NCBI RefSeq assembly: GCF_900537995.1
Contig: NZ_LR027880.1
Location: 136,001 to 200,000 of the forward strand
Direction: 5' to 3'
Source of the DNA: Roseburia intestinalis L1-82
GTDB lineage: Bacteria > Bacillota > Clostridia > Lachnospirales > Lachnospiraceae
Length of the DNA stretch: 64,000 bases
The position numbers were made by a program, and so were the translations under genes. This document shows, piece after piece, positions 9,186 through 18,008 of this stretch; the first letter of the stretch is position 1, and each line of letters begins with the position of its first letter. The notes beneath the pieces are model-generated. The model was given only the letters and a program-made list of their open reading frames with translations, had not been told where the DNA came from and searched no databases.

Positions 9186-9239
9186 AAAAAATCCCGTGTG
9201 AGGATGATTTTTAAAATCAGTCTCATACGGGATTTTTTT
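9186..9239. terminator. Bidirectional terminator between helicase and MATE genes
   Basis: Arms ATCCCGTGTGAG (9191-9202) and CTCATACGGGAT (9222-9233), with T7 on the + strand and the matching A-run on the other side. It serves the two convergent genes. Confidence 0.88.
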
Positions 9240-9245
9240 GTAATG

Positions 9246-10595
9246 TTACTGTCCGATCCTGCTCACGATACTCCGGTTGATCTTCATTAAGAAAAATGCA
9301 GTTGCACCCACAGATACCAGTTCAGCGATCGGGAATGCCCACCATACCAGATTGACATTGCCGGACTGTGCTAACAGGTATGCTGCCGGAAGCAGGATCA
9401 CCAACTGTCTTGCAATGGAAATGCACATACTGTAGACTGCTTTTCCAAGTGCCTGGAAAATACTACTGCAGGAGATTCCAAAGCCGGCAAGCAGGAAACT
9501 TAAACTGATGATACGCAGCGCAGGGACACCGATGGAGAGCATTGTGTCGGAAGCCTGAAACATGGAGAGAAGCTGCTTTGGAAAGAGCTGGAATAAAAGC
9601 AGGCCGACTGCCATGATGCTGACTGCATAAGCGACACAGTGTTTTAAAGTTTTTGTGACACGCTCTTTGTTTCCGGCACCGTAGTTGTATGCCATAACCG
9701 GGATGACACCGTTGTTTAAACCAAAAGCCGGCATAAATACGAAGCTCTGCAGTTTAAAGTAAACGCCGAACACTGCGGTTGCCGTGGAGGAAAACGCGAT
9801 CAGGATACGGTTCATACCGTAGTTCATCACGGAACCGATCGCCTGCATTACAATAGAAGGAACACCGATCACATAAATCTGTCCGATAATATTTTTGTCC
9901 GGGCGGAAATGGTGCAGGTCAATCTGTACTTCCTTATTTTTTGTGTGGTTTAAAACAACTGCCAGAATACCGGCAATCATCTGTCCGATGACGGTTGCAG
10001 CAGCAGCACCGGAAATGCCCATTTTCGGGAGACCAAACAGACCAAAGATGAGAACCGGATCGAGAGCGATATTGATGATCGCACCGACACCCTGTGTATA
10101 CATGGTATAAATGGTTTTTCCGGTTGCCTGCAGCATACGCTCAAACATAAGCTGCGTAAAAATACCGAAAGAAAGACAGCAGCAGATCGTCAGATACTGT
10201 TTTCCATAAACGATGATCTCTTCAATATCTGTCTGGCTGCGGAAAAACGGTTCTGCAAAAAACAGACCGATGATCAGAAAGAGCAGATAGCTGACAAGAA
10301 TTAAAAATACAGCATTTTCTGCGACCTTATTTACTTTTTCGGTATCCTTTTCTCCCAGGGAGCGCGCTAAAAGCGCATTTACGCCGACGGCAGTTCCGAC
10401 ACCGACAGCAATCATAAGGTTCTGGATCGGGAAAGCCATAGACACTGCGGTCAGGGCATTTTCGCTGATCATGGCAACAAAAATACTGTCGACAATATTA
10501 TAGAGCGCCTGAACGAGCATGGAGATCATGATCGGCAGGGACATTGAGATAATGAGTTTGTCAATCGGCATGACGCCCATTTTATTTTCTTCCAT
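9246..10595 (-). CDS. MATE family efflux transporter (449 aa)
   Basis: Twelve hydrophobic helices in two homologous halves, without signal peptide, are typical of MATE/NorM multidrug or metabolite antiporters driven by Na+ or H+. The start MEENKMGVMP follows AAAGGAGG on the minus strand; an ATG 39 bases upstream precedes the ribosome binding site and is rejected. This is one of three MATE genes in the window (others at 24169 and 53564), of different subtypes. Substrate unknown. Confidence 0.9.
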   Translation of the reverse strand: MEENKMGVMPIDKLIISMSLPIMISMLVQALYNIVDSIFVAMISENALTAVSMAFPIQNLMIAVGVGTAVGVNALLARSLGEKDTEKVNKVAENAVFLILVSYLLFLIIGLFFAEPFFRSQTDIEEIIVYGKQYLTICCCLSFGIFTQLMFERMLQATGKTIYTMYTQGVGAIINIALDPVLIFGLFGLPKMGISGAAAATVIGQMIAGILAVVLNHTKNKEVQIDLHHFRPDKNIIGQIYVIGVPSIVMQAIGSVMNYGMNRILIAFSSTATAVFGVYFKLQSFVFMPAFGLNNGVIPVMAYNYGAGNKERVTKTLKHCVAYAVSIMAVGLLLFQLFPKQLLSMFQASDTMLSIGVPALRIISLSFLLAGFGISCSSIFQALGKAVYSMCISIARQLVILLPAAYLLAQSGNVNLVWWAFPIAELVSVGATAFFLMKINRSIVSRIGQ

Positions 10596-10743
10596 AAATC
10601 CTCCTTTGTTTAACCTTTGTGTAAAAAATTCCATAATTTACTCCCGGAAAATAAAAACTTCCGGGAGCACTACCTTCCTATATTAGCATTCCTTTTATCC
10701 GAATACAAGGTACAACTTCATCAAATCTTAATGTTTTGACTGA

Positions 10744-10772
10744 TTGGAAATTCATAATTATTCCGTTACAAT
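10744..10772 (+). promoter_or_regulatory. Probable sigma-A promoter of the two-component operon
   Basis: TTGGAA at 10744-10749 and TACAAT at 10767-10772 with a 17-base spacer, about 70 bases before the response regulator start. Confidence 0.5.
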
Positions 10773-10840
10773 AAAAGCATGATCATAAAGAGACAGGTTT
10801 ATGTAAAAATCTATCGAAAACCTGTGGAAAAGGGGAAAAC

Positions 10841-11533
10841 ATGTACAGTATACTGGTGTGCGATGATGAGAAAGACATTGTTTCAGCATTAAAAATCTAT
10901 CTGATGGCGGACGGTTATCAGGTATTTGAAGCATATAACGGAAAAGAGGCGCTTGAGGTGTTAAAGGAACAGGACATCCATCTGGTACTGATGGATATCA
11001 TGATGCCGGAGATGGATGGGATTGCAGCGATGGTGAAAATCCGTGAGACGAGCAATGTTCCGGTTATTTTACTGACAGCAAAAAGTGAGGATACAGATAA
11101 AGTGTTAGGACTGACTGTCGGGGCGGACGATTATATCACCAAACCGTTTAATCCGATTGAAGTGCAGGCGCGCGTCAAATCACAGCTCAGACGCTATATG
11201 CAGCTCGGAGGCGGAGCTATCAGAAAAGATGTTCTCTCGATCGGCGGGATCGAACTTGACGACCGCAGCAAAGAGGTGTCGCTTGACGGCGAAAAGATTT
11301 CTCTGACACGCACGGAATACGATATTTTAAAACTTCTGATGGAGCATCCCGGAGAGGTGTTTTCCCCGAACCAGATTTACGAACAGGTATGGCAGGATAA
11401 TCCCTACGGAACGGAGAATACGGTGGCGGTACATATCAGGCATCTGCGGGAAAAAGTGGAGTATAACCCGGCAGAACCGCGGTATTTGAAAGTTGTGTGG
11501 GGACGCGGTTATAAAATGGAAGGACAGGTGTGA
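10841..11533 (+). CDS. OmpR/PhoB-family response regulator
   Basis: The receiver domain (residues 1-120) has the acidic pair DDE near residue 8, phospho-acceptor Asp52 in LVLMDIMMPEMDG and the Lys of ITKPFNP. A winged-helix DNA-binding domain follows (about 130-228; LTRTEYDILKLL, RGYKME). At 230 residues it is normal for the family. It overlaps the downstream histidine kinase gene by four bases, so the two form a coupled pair. Target genes cannot be read from the sequence. Confidence 0.95.
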   Translation: MYSILVCDDEKDIVSALKIYLMADGYQVFEAYNGKEALEVLKEQDIHLVLMDIMMPEMDGIAAMVKIRETSNVPVILLTAKSEDTDKVLGLTVGADDYITKPFNPIEVQARVKSQLRRYMQLGGGAIRKDVLSIGGIELDDRSKEVSLDGEKISLTRTEYDILKLLMEHPGEVFSPNQIYEQVWQDNPYGTENTVAVHIRHLREKVEYNPAEPRYLKVVWGRGYKMEGQV

Positions 11534-14067
11534 GAAAAGTGAAAAATTGGAGAGGATCGACAGCGGCAAAGATCATTGCCTGGATCGCGCTCAGTGCCAG
11601 TGCACTGTGTTTTGTGTTCAGCGCGGTGGGTGTGATCTTTATGTTTGATGAAGGAATCTATAGAAATTCAAAGGATGAAACAAGAAAGCAGTGGTTTGAA
11701 AATGTTTCCTATGAATATGGTCTGTCCGCGGTGGATGATGTAAGGCGGGAACAGCCGGCAGGTTCTGTAGAAAGCAAATATTTTAAATATGGTATTATCA
11801 AAGCAGACAGTCTCGAGGGGATTGACCTGAATGATGAAAAATCGTATGCGGAACGCAACTTTTCGGATAAGATCAGTCTGGAAGATGTGTATACAAACAG
11901 TGTGGAATTATCGGACGAAGATCAGATTGTATACACAAATGGAAATTTCCTGACCGGCGGCGGTGTGGAACTTATGTATTCGGGGGAAGATTCATGGGTC
12001 AGCGTCTATGCGGACCGTATCTGTTATGATGAGGCAAAAGGTATTTTTGTTTATCTGGCGGGAAATGAGTATTATCCGGTGCAGAAGGTTGAGACGGACA
12101 TAGGCAGATATGGAAGCGCAGCTTTTACTTATGATACCGAGAAAAAAATGTATGTGTTTGAACACACAGACGGGACAGGAGATGCTGCTTCTGCGGAAAG
12201 AACGGTTACAGATGAGACATTGACCGATGCTGCGGACGGGGATATAGTAGCAGAATCAACGGAAGAGCCACTGACGGATGTCACAGACAGCGGCATGGAT
12301 GATATTGCAAATGGAGAATACGTCACGTTTGACATGTTTGATGGCACGCGCATGGATGTAAATCACTGGGGAAATGTGTTATTAGACGGAGTCCGGGAGA
12401 TATCCATGGATGAGATCGACCGGGTGGACTCATCTGAAAAAAACAAAGAAGATGCCAGCGTTTCGTATACAACACACGAGGATTATTATCTTGACAGCAA
12501 CTATACACTCTGGGTAAACATGGGGAACACATCACCGAAAACCACTTATCAGATGGTTGTGATCCTGCCGCAGAATGTTGGGACAGACTGGAACAGTACG
12601 GACTTGTACGTACAGGCAAATACCCTGCTGAATTTTGTATACAGCATGCGTTACACGGCGCTAGTCACAATGTTTGTAAGTTTTATCATCGGAGCAGCAG
12701 CCTTTGTATTTCTGATGTGTGCGGCGGGGCACCGGAATGGAACGGATGAGATCGTTACGACTGTCTGGGATCATCTGTGGCTGGATGTTTTTGCAGTGGG
12801 GGCTGTGCTGGCAGAGGTATTTGTTTTCTATGTGGCAGAGATATTCCTGATAAATGTCGATGTTGCGTATCTGCCGTTTATCTTATTTGTTACTGCAGTT
12901 GCAACCCTTTGCATGGGATGGCTGTTGTTACTGTTTTTATTAAGTTTTTCCGTGCGGGTAAAATTGGGAAAATGGTGGAGACATACCCTGTGTTACCAGC
13001 TTTTCCGTAAAATCGGACAGTTCGCCCGGATGATCTGGGAAAATATCGGGTTTCTCTGGAAAGTGATCCTGGTCATGCTGGTACTTGCATTTTTTGAGGG
13101 CATAGGGGTATTGATGTTTTTTAATTCAGACATAGCCCTTTTACTCTGGCTGTTAGAAAAACTGGTTTTATATCCGCTGGTCCTGTGGTACTGTGTGCAG
13201 TTAAACCAGTTAAAGAACGGAACGGAAAAAATTGCAGGCGGTGAGCCGGGCTATCAGATCAGTACAAAGCGTATGAACGGTATATTTAAGGAACAGGGAG
13301 AACAGATCAACCATATCAGCGACGGCATGACACATGCGATCGAAGAGCGGATGAAGAGTGAACGTTTCAAGACAGAACTGATCACGAACGTGTCCCATGA
13401 CATTAAGACTCCACTGACGTCGATCATCAACTATGTGGATCTGCTGGAAAAAGAAGATCTGCACAACGAGACAGCGCAGGAGTATTTAGAGGTGTTAGAG
13501 CGCCAGTCAAGCCGATTGAAAAAGCTGATCGAAGACCTGATCGAGGCTTCCAAGGCGTCCACCGGAAACCTTCCGGTACATTTAGAGCGGTTAGAAGCTG
13601 GGATATTTATGACACAGACGGTCGGGGAATTTGAGGAAAAGACAAAAGAGGCAGGACTTGATCTTGTGATCGAAAAGCCGGAGACACAGGTCTATATCAT
13701 GGCGGACAGCAGACATTTCTGGCGTGTGATCGATAACCTGATGAATAATATCTGCAAATATGCCCAGAGTGGGACGCGTGTCTACATCAATCTTGAAGTA
13801 AAAGAGGCACAGGTGTCTATCACCTTCCGCAATACGTCAAAATACCCGCTCAATATCAGCAGTGATGAACTGATGGAACGTTTTGTGCGGGGCGATGCAT
13901 CCAGAAATACGGAAGGAAGCGGACTCGGACTTTCTATCGCAAACAGCCTGATGGATCTTATGGGTGGTACATTCCGTCTGTATGTGGACGGAGATCTGTT
14001 TAAGGTCGTGCTCGGGTTTGCCGAGACAGCAGAGAAAGAAACAAAAGAAAAAATCGAAGAACTGTAA
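11530..14067 (+). CDS. Membrane sensor histidine kinase with large extracytoplasmic domain (845 aa)
   Basis: GTG start overlapping the regulator stop. One helix (about residues 13-38) is followed by a ~330-residue outside domain with an acidic Thr/Asp-rich insert around 210-265, then five more helices between about 370 and 558. The kinase core has the phospho-acceptor His near residue 623 (NVSHDIKTPLTS), an N box (NLMNNICKYA, about 737) and the G box GSGLGLSIAN (about 796). This is much longer than the usual VanS- or PhoR-type partner. The signal is unknown; the multi-helix middle could itself sense the membrane. Confidence 0.93.
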   Translation: MRKVKNWRGSTAAKIIAWIALSASALCFVFSAVGVIFMFDEGIYRNSKDETRKQWFENVSYEYGLSAVDDVRREQPAGSVESKYFKYGIIKADSLEGIDLNDEKSYAERNFSDKISLEDVYTNSVELSDEDQIVYTNGNFLTGGGVELMYSGEDSWVSVYADRICYDEAKGIFVYLAGNEYYPVQKVETDIGRYGSAAFTYDTEKKMYVFEHTDGTGDAASAERTVTDETLTDAADGDIVAESTEEPLTDVTDSGMDDIANGEYVTFDMFDGTRMDVNHWGNVLLDGVREISMDEIDRVDSSEKNKEDASVSYTTHEDYYLDSNYTLWVNMGNTSPKTTYQMVVILPQNVGTDWNSTDLYVQANTLLNFVYSMRYTALVTMFVSFIIGAAAFVFLMCAAGHRNGTDEIVTTVWDHLWLDVFAVGAVLAEVFVFYVAEIFLINVDVAYLPFILFVTAVATLCMGWLLLLFLLSFSVRVKLGKWWRHTLCYQLFRKIGQFARMIWENIGFLWKVILVMLVLAFFEGIGVLMFFNSDIALLLWLLEKLVLYPLVLWYCVQLNQLKNGTEKIAGGEPGYQISTKRMNGIFKEQGEQINHISDGMTHAIEERMKSERFKTELITNVSHDIKTPLTSIINYVDLLEKEDLHNETAQEYLEVLERQSSRLKKLIEDLIEASKASTGNLPVHLERLEAGIFMTQTVGEFEEKTKEAGLDLVIEKPETQVYIMADSRHFWRVIDNLMNNICKYAQSGTRVYINLEVKEAQVSITFRNTSKYPLNISSDELMERFVRGDASRNTEGSGLGLSIANSLMDLMGGTFRLYVDGDLFKVVLGFAETAEKETKEKIEEL

Positions 14068-14104
14068 TTGTTGGAAGTTGAACTACAGGTGTGAACAATA
14101 ACCC

Positions 14105-14141
14105 AAAAGCATGGTTGTCCAGAGGGATGCCATGCTTTTTT
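14105..14141 (+). terminator. Terminator of the two-component operon
   Basis: Arms AAAAGCATGG (14105-14114) and CCATGCTTTT (14130-14139) followed by T-run. Confidence 0.85.
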
Positions 14142-14172
14142 CATTCATAGGAAATTACGTCCTATGAATGAA
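14140..14172. repeat. Palindrome with GGAAATTACGTCC core, copy 1
   Basis: Perfect 12-bp arms TTCATTCATAGG / CCTATGAATGAA around the loop AAATTACGT, starting in the T-run of the preceding terminator. A related palindrome with the same GGAAATTACGT core follows another terminator at 34874. Confidence 0.6.
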
Positions 14173-14323
14173 AAAGCCCTCCGGGCGGGATGCGCACTTC
14201 GCATTCCAAATCGGCAAAATCTGCTGCCACCACTGTATCATACGGCATTTTCAGTTCAGAAAATGCCTGCCTGTGAACAGTAACTCGCAAGCGACTCCTT
14301 GTCCCTGTGCGGCGAAAAGCAGA
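14173..14323. other. Non-coding region with several hairpins
   Basis: No gene. Several small stems can form, the best being GGCATTTTC / GAAAATGCC around 14243-14267, plus GCCC/GGGC near 14176 and GGGATGCG/CGCATTCC near 14188. Either a structured RNA or repeat debris; I cannot assign it. Confidence 0.3.
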
Positions 14324-14352
14324 TTGTGAAAAGGAAAATTGGAGGGTATAAT
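14324..14352 (+). promoter_or_regulatory. Sigma-A promoter upstream of the SseB-like gene
   Basis: TTGTGA at 14324-14329 and TATAAT at 14347-14352, spacer 17. The leader then contains a nine-codon mini-ORF (ATG at about 14379) before the SseB-like gene. Confidence 0.6.
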
Positions 14353-14434
14353 ATGTAGGGAAAAGGGAGAGCAGCTTATGAAACAGATAAAACAAAAGTG
14401 GTTGTAAAATAATCAGTTGAATCAAGTGGCAATA

Positions 14435-14476
14435 GTATAAAAAATAAAATTTTTTACATATAGAAATGGAGCTTTT
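14435..14476 (+). repeat. Leader element, diverged module A
   Basis: An A/T palindrome followed by TAGAAATGGAG, the ribosome binding site of the next gene. Diverged member of the dispersed leader family. Confidence 0.45.
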
Positions 14477-14899
14477 ATGGATAACAATAAAATCGATGAG
14501 GGATTACAGGGAAATGAAAAAATAGAAACCGCAATCGCGGCACTGCAGCAGGAGGCAAGCGAAGAGATGTTAGCGCATACCCTGACAGTGATACGCAGAC
14601 GCATGAAAGAGGGCGGTCAGTTTATCATAGCGGTGGAACCGCCGACGGGCGGGAACCAGATGCAGATACAGGCAGTGCAGACGCCGGACGGCAATAGCTG
14701 GTGGGCGGCATTTACCAGTTTTGAGGAAGAATTAAAGGGAAGCGGGAGTGTAATGTCTACATTTTTAACAGGAATTGAGCAGGCATTCCGCGCGGTACTT
14801 GCCGCAGAAGAGGCAAAGGGAATTATCGTGAACCCGTGGAACCGGACGATCATGCTGGATAAAAACCTGATACGGATCATACTTGGGGAACCGGCATAA
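14477..14899 (+). CDS. SseB-like protein (140 aa)
   Basis: The C-terminal half carries the pattern of the SseB N-terminal domain family: SWWAAFTSFEEE, a variable stretch, then GIIVNPWNRTIMLDK (about residues 110-128). The N-terminal half is helical. These proteins are widespread in Firmicutes and lack an established role. The gene stands alone behind its own promoter and a leader hairpin, and converges with rubrerythrin. Confidence 0.7.
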   Translation: MDNNKIDEGLQGNEKIETAIAALQQEASEEMLAHTLTVIRRRMKEGGQFIIAVEPPTGGNQMQIQAVQTPDGNSWWAAFTSFEEELKGSGSVMSTFLTGIEQAFRAVLAAEEAKGIIVNPWNRTIMLDKNLIRIILGEPA

Positions 14900-14927
14900 A
14901 GTATATATATTGATTTTCAAACGAAAA

Positions 14928-14955
14928 GGATAGACAGCTGACAACTGTCTATCCT
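14928..14955 (-). terminator. Hairpin between sseB-like and rubrerythrin genes
   Basis: Arms AGGATAGACAG / CTGTCTATCCT with a short loop. On the minus strand it is followed by TTTTCGTTT, so it mainly ends the rubrerythrin transcript. Confidence 0.75.
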
Positions 14956-14987
14956 ATGAAATGCTTATTGTCTATGCGGTTTAAAGA

Positions 14988-15530
14988 TTAACCGAAGTAT
15001 CTGTTCAACAGTCCTTCAAATGCTTTTCCGTGTCTTGCCTCATCGCGTGCCATCTCATGAACGGTATCATGGATTGCATCAAGGTTTGCAGCTTTTGCAC
15101 GTTTTGCAAGATCAGTTTTTCCTGCTGTTGCACCGTTCTCAGCGTCAACTCTCATCTGAAGGTTCTTTTTGGTGCTGTCTGTTACAACTTCACCGAGCAG
15201 TTCTGCGAATTTTGCAGCGTGTTCTGCCTCTTCCCATGCAGCTTTCTCATAGTAGGAACCAACTTCCGGGTAACCTTCACGGTAAGCAACACGAGCCATT
15301 GCAAGATACATACCAACCTCAGAGCACTCACCCTCGAAGTTTGCTCTTAAATCGGATACGATATCCTCACTTACTCCTTTTGCAACACCAACTACGTGCT
15401 CAGCAGCCCATACTTTCTCACCTTCCTGCAATTTGAACTTTTCAGCCGGAGCTTTACATACCGGGCAGATCTCCGGAGCTGCATCGCCTTCATAAACATA
15501 ACCACATACTGTACATACATACTTTGCCAT
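14988..15530 (-). CDS. Reverse rubrerythrin (rubredoxin domain first), peroxide reductase
   Basis: A rubredoxin-like iron site ([10 protein letters not shown] and CPVCKAP, residues 6-25) precedes a ferritin-like diiron domain with the ligand motifs [11 protein letters not shown] and [13 protein letters not shown] and a later [13 protein letters not shown]. The order is the reverse of classical rubrerythrin, as in clostridial reverse rubrerythrins, which reduce H2O2 with electrons from NADH via a flavoprotein. The gene has its own promoter overlapped by a PerR-like operator and lies directly downstream of the perR-like gene, supporting a peroxide-stress role. Confidence 0.93.
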   Translation of the reverse strand: MAKYVCTVCGYVYEGDAAPEICPVCKAPAEKFKLQEGEKVWAAEHVVGVAKGVSEDIVSDLRANFEGECSEVGMYLAMARVAYREGYPEVGSYYEKAAWEEAEHAAKFAELLGEVVTDSTKKNLQMRVDAENGATAGKTDLAKRAKAANLDAIHDTVHEMARDEARHGKAFEGLLNRYFG

Positions 15531-15572
15531 AATTTTAATCTCCTTTTCTTTGAAAAATGTTATTTGTCTGCT

Positions 15573-15607
15573 GTAATAGATTTCCCCGCTTATTTGAAAT
15601 CTATTAC
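15573..15607. other. Perfect 12-bp inverted repeat in the rubrerythrin leader
   Basis: Arms GTAATAGATTTC and GAAATCTATTAC separated by 11 bases, between transcript start and the rubrerythrin start codon. It may stabilise or regulate the mRNA; its ends also resemble the AGTAA operator half-site. Confidence 0.5.
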
Positions 15608-15625
15608 TGTATGCTTTAAATTGAT

Positions 15626-15644
15626 ATCAGTAACTATTACTGAT
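15626..15644. promoter_or_regulatory. PerR-like operator of rubrerythrin
   Basis: ATCAGTAA CTA TTACTGAT is a perfect palindrome covering the predicted transcript start and touching the -10 box. The core AGTAA-N3-TTACT recurs upstream of the perR-like gene. Confidence 0.7.
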
Positions 15645-15671
15645 TTTAAATGAAAAACTTCTTTTTGTCAA
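15643..15671 (-). promoter_or_regulatory. Sigma-A promoter of rubrerythrin
   Basis: On the minus strand, TTGACA (15666-15671) and TAAAAT (15643-15648) with a 17-base spacer. The -35 box lies in the loop of the perR terminator hairpin. Confidence 0.75.
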
Positions 15672-15701
15672 CATTATTTTATATTATTTTAGAAGTTTTT
15701 T
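15653..15701 (-). terminator. Terminator of the perR-like gene
   Basis: Arms AAAAACTTC and GAAGTTTTT with a long A/T-rich loop that contains the rubrerythrin -35 box. T-run on the minus strand. Confidence 0.5.
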
Positions 15702-15713
15702 GGGGAAAAATGA

Positions 15714-16106
15714 TCAGGAAGTCTGTCTTTTGGCTTTACAGGAAGAGCATTTTCCGTAAAAATAAGTCACATGTCCTTCAATCTCACCGTCAAAGTCCTG
15801 TGCGGCAAGAACATTGATATGATCCAGTCCCGTTACATTTAAATCCAGAACGCTCCCGCATTCCTTGCAGATAAAATGGTAATGCGGCTTTGGATTACCG
15901 TCAAAACGATCAGGTCCAATTCCGGTGGACAGTTTCTGGATCTCACCGATATCTGCCAGTAATGACAGATTGCGGTATACCGTACCGAGACTGATATTCG
16001 GAAATTCTTCCTTGATATTCATATAGACGGTCTCTGCGGTAGGGTGGTCATAACGCGAGATGAGAAACTTCTTGATGGATTCCCGCTGCTTACTTCGTTT
16101 CAGCAT
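15714..16106 (-). CDS. perR: Fur-family regulator, PerR-like
   Basis: At 130 residues it is short for the family but complete: a winged helix (about 1-75; TAETVYMNIKEEFP, SLGTVYRNLSLL), then a metal-binding half with the HYHFICKECG motif (structural zinc Cys pair) and a second pair CSSC near the end. The aspartates expected of PerR-type iron sensing are present (PDRFDGNPKPHYH and the later DFDGE). Adjacent rubrerythrin and the shared operator favour peroxide-sensing PerR over Fur or Zur. The promoter carries the same operator, implying autoregulation. Confidence 0.85.
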   Translation of the reverse strand: MLKRSKQRESIKKFLISRYDHPTAETVYMNIKEEFPNISLGTVYRNLSLLADIGEIQKLSTGIGPDRFDGNPKPHYHFICKECGSVLDLNVTGLDHINVLAAQDFDGEIEGHVTYFYGKCSSCKAKRQTS

Positions 16107-16127
16107 ATTACCATCCTTTCTTGATAA

Positions 16128-16142
16128 TAGTAATTGTTACTA
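16128..16142. promoter_or_regulatory. PerR-like operator of perR
   Basis: TAGTAATTGTTACTA, a near-perfect 7-1-7 palindrome just downstream of the perR -10 box; same AGTAA-N3-TTACT core as at 15626. Confidence 0.7.
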
Positions 16143-16147
16143 AAATT

Positions 16148-16176
16148 ATTATATAATCACAGAGAAAAAATGTCAA
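16148..16176 (-). promoter_or_regulatory. Consensus sigma-A promoter of perR
   Basis: On the minus strand TTGACA (16171-16176) and TATAAT (16148-16153), spacer 17: a perfect consensus, as expected for a tightly repressed gene. Confidence 0.8.
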
Positions 16177-16208
16177 GATGAAGATGGTTTGGTTTTTCAT
16201 TTTAATCT

Positions 16209-16236
16209 TTGATAAACTAATGTTTTGTGGTATATA
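16209..16236 (+). promoter_or_regulatory. Probable promoter of the membrane GGDEF gene
   Basis: TTGATA (16209-16214), 16-base spacer, TATATA (16231-16236), about 45 bases before the start codon. Confidence 0.45.
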
Positions 16237-16282
16237 TGGAATATAGCTTTGACAATAAATGGCAGTGTAAGGGAGAAGCAGT

Positions 16283-17881
16283 TTGAAAGTAAAGACAATT
16301 CTGGGCAGGATATATTATATCATAGTGGCAGTGTGTGTCTTTCTGCATGTTGTTATTTTATCATTGAGTTTTTTTGACAACAAACATCAGGAAAAATATT
16401 GCCGCAGCATTATTCCGGACAGGGAATACCAGACAGATGAGGATAACCGCAGGTTTGTATTTTCTGCACAGAAGATAAAGGATGGAGGGGACTGTCTGCG
16501 TTTTTATACGGCGCATATGGAAGTCAGTGTGTACGCTGATGACACGCTGATCTATCATGTCGGACAGCAGCAGGCAATGCCTAAGGTGTCACCCGTAGTT
16601 ATGTGGAATTATGTCGGGATACCATCCGGGGCAGAACAGATCCAGGTTATGATCCGTGCGGTCTATCCGGAGGTCAGACAAAAGCAAATTGATTTTTCAA
16701 TCGGCGGGTATACCCAGATGTATAGCGGAATGTTGTACAGATCCATGCCGGTAACATTTATCTGTCTGCTAGAGATATTATTGGGTTTCTTCATGGTACT
16801 GTGGTGGCTGATCGCACGGACCAGAATGAAAATGAAGCAGACTCTGCTGCATTTTGGCACTTTTTCCTTTCTGACCGGAACTTGGGCATTGAACGAGACA
16901 GATGCCGCACTTCTGATCCTGTTTCCGGTCAGAGTTGAGATCGTATTCGTATCAGCGGTAGCCCTGATACTCATGGTGCCTTCCTTTGTGTGGTTTACCA
17001 AGGGATTCTTTGATGTTGAGGACAAGTGGGGATCAGATATTATCTGCGTGCTGGCATATCTGAATCTGGCGGTACAGCTTATATTGCAGCTTGCCGGGAT
17101 TCGAGGCTTCCGGCAGATGTACACGGTCACACATGTCCTGTTGGGGGTAGCGCTGCTTTATACGATAGTCATGCTGATTTCTGAGTACAGAAAAACGAAG
17201 GTACACCGCCATCTGCGGTTTGTTGTGGTTGGTGGGTTTATTCTTCTGGGAACGCTTGCGGCAGATCTGCTGCACTTTTATTACGGATCATTTCAGACAA
17301 GTATATATGGCATGTATGGTGTTTTTATCTATATCATTATTTTTGCGGTCGAAGTATGCAGACAAGTGGCAGAGCAGGTGGATGCAGGGCGGAAGCTGCA
17401 GATCTATGAAGAACTTGCAACCAAAGATATGCTGACGAAGCTCTATAACCGGAATGCATATGATGAATGGATCAAGGTAAACAGGCGACCGAAGAAGGCG
17501 AAGATTGTTGTTTTTGACCTTAACAATTTAAAACAGTGCAATGATACGATGGGGCACGCAGCCGGAGACGCATATATCCAAAATGCTGCGGGGATCATAT
17601 TGCATGTGTTTGGAAATTGTGGAAATTGTTACCGGATCGGTGGAGATGAATTCTGCGTTGTGATCTATGGGAATGATCCTTCAGATATGGAAGAGTTATT
17701 CCGGCAGATGGAGCAGGAACAGGATGAGTTTAATTCGAAGAACGCAATACCACAGATACAGATTGCCTATGGCTATGCGGAGTTTGACCCGGAAACAGAC
17801 CGGGATATCGAGGATACCAGATCCCGTGCAGATGACAAAATGTATCAAAAGAAGAGAGAAATAAAAGCGGGATACCAATGA
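16283..17881 (+). CDS. Membrane diguanylate cyclase with outside domain and seven-helix region
   Basis: TTG start seven bases after GGGAGA. Layout: N-terminal helix (about residues 9-27), a small extracytoplasmic domain (30-150), seven predicted helices (about 153-360) like the 7TMR-DISM receptors, a linker, and a GGDEF domain with RIGGDEF near residue 452. The active-site motif is intact; no RxxD inhibition site is seen. It should make c-di-GMP in response to an external or membrane signal. Confidence 0.87.
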   Translation: MKVKTILGRIYYIIVAVCVFLHVVILSLSFFDNKHQEKYCRSIIPDREYQTDEDNRRFVFSAQKIKDGGDCLRFYTAHMEVSVYADDTLIYHVGQQQAMPKVSPVVMWNYVGIPSGAEQIQVMIRAVYPEVRQKQIDFSIGGYTQMYSGMLYRSMPVTFICLLEILLGFFMVLWWLIARTRMKMKQTLLHFGTFSFLTGTWALNETDAALLILFPVRVEIVFVSAVALILMVPSFVWFTKGFFDVEDKWGSDIICVLAYLNLAVQLILQLAGIRGFRQMYTVTHVLLGVALLYTIVMLISEYRKTKVHRHLRFVVVGGFILLGTLAADLLHFYYGSFQTSIYGMYGVFIYIIIFAVEVCRQVAEQVDAGRKLQIYEELATKDMLTKLYNRNAYDEWIKVNRRPKKAKIVVFDLNNLKQCNDTMGHAAGDAYIQNAAGIILHVFGNCGNCYRIGGDEFCVVIYGNDPSDMEELFRQMEQEQDEFNSKNAIPQIQIAYGYAEFDPETDRDIEDTRSRADDKMYQKKREIKAGYQ

Positions 17882-18008
17882 AAATGAAAGGACAGAGTAA
17901 GTAGTTATATTTAGACCGTCAGGCAATGGATGTTATCGTTTATGTTCTAATTTATAAAAAAACGGAATACAAATAGAAGAAAACAAAAACAGAGATGAGA
18001 GATTGCCT

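Noticed and set aside
16180..16282. c-di-GMP riboswitch before the membrane GGDEF gene
   Set aside because: None of the conserved GEMM core words or stems are present; only a promoter is seen.
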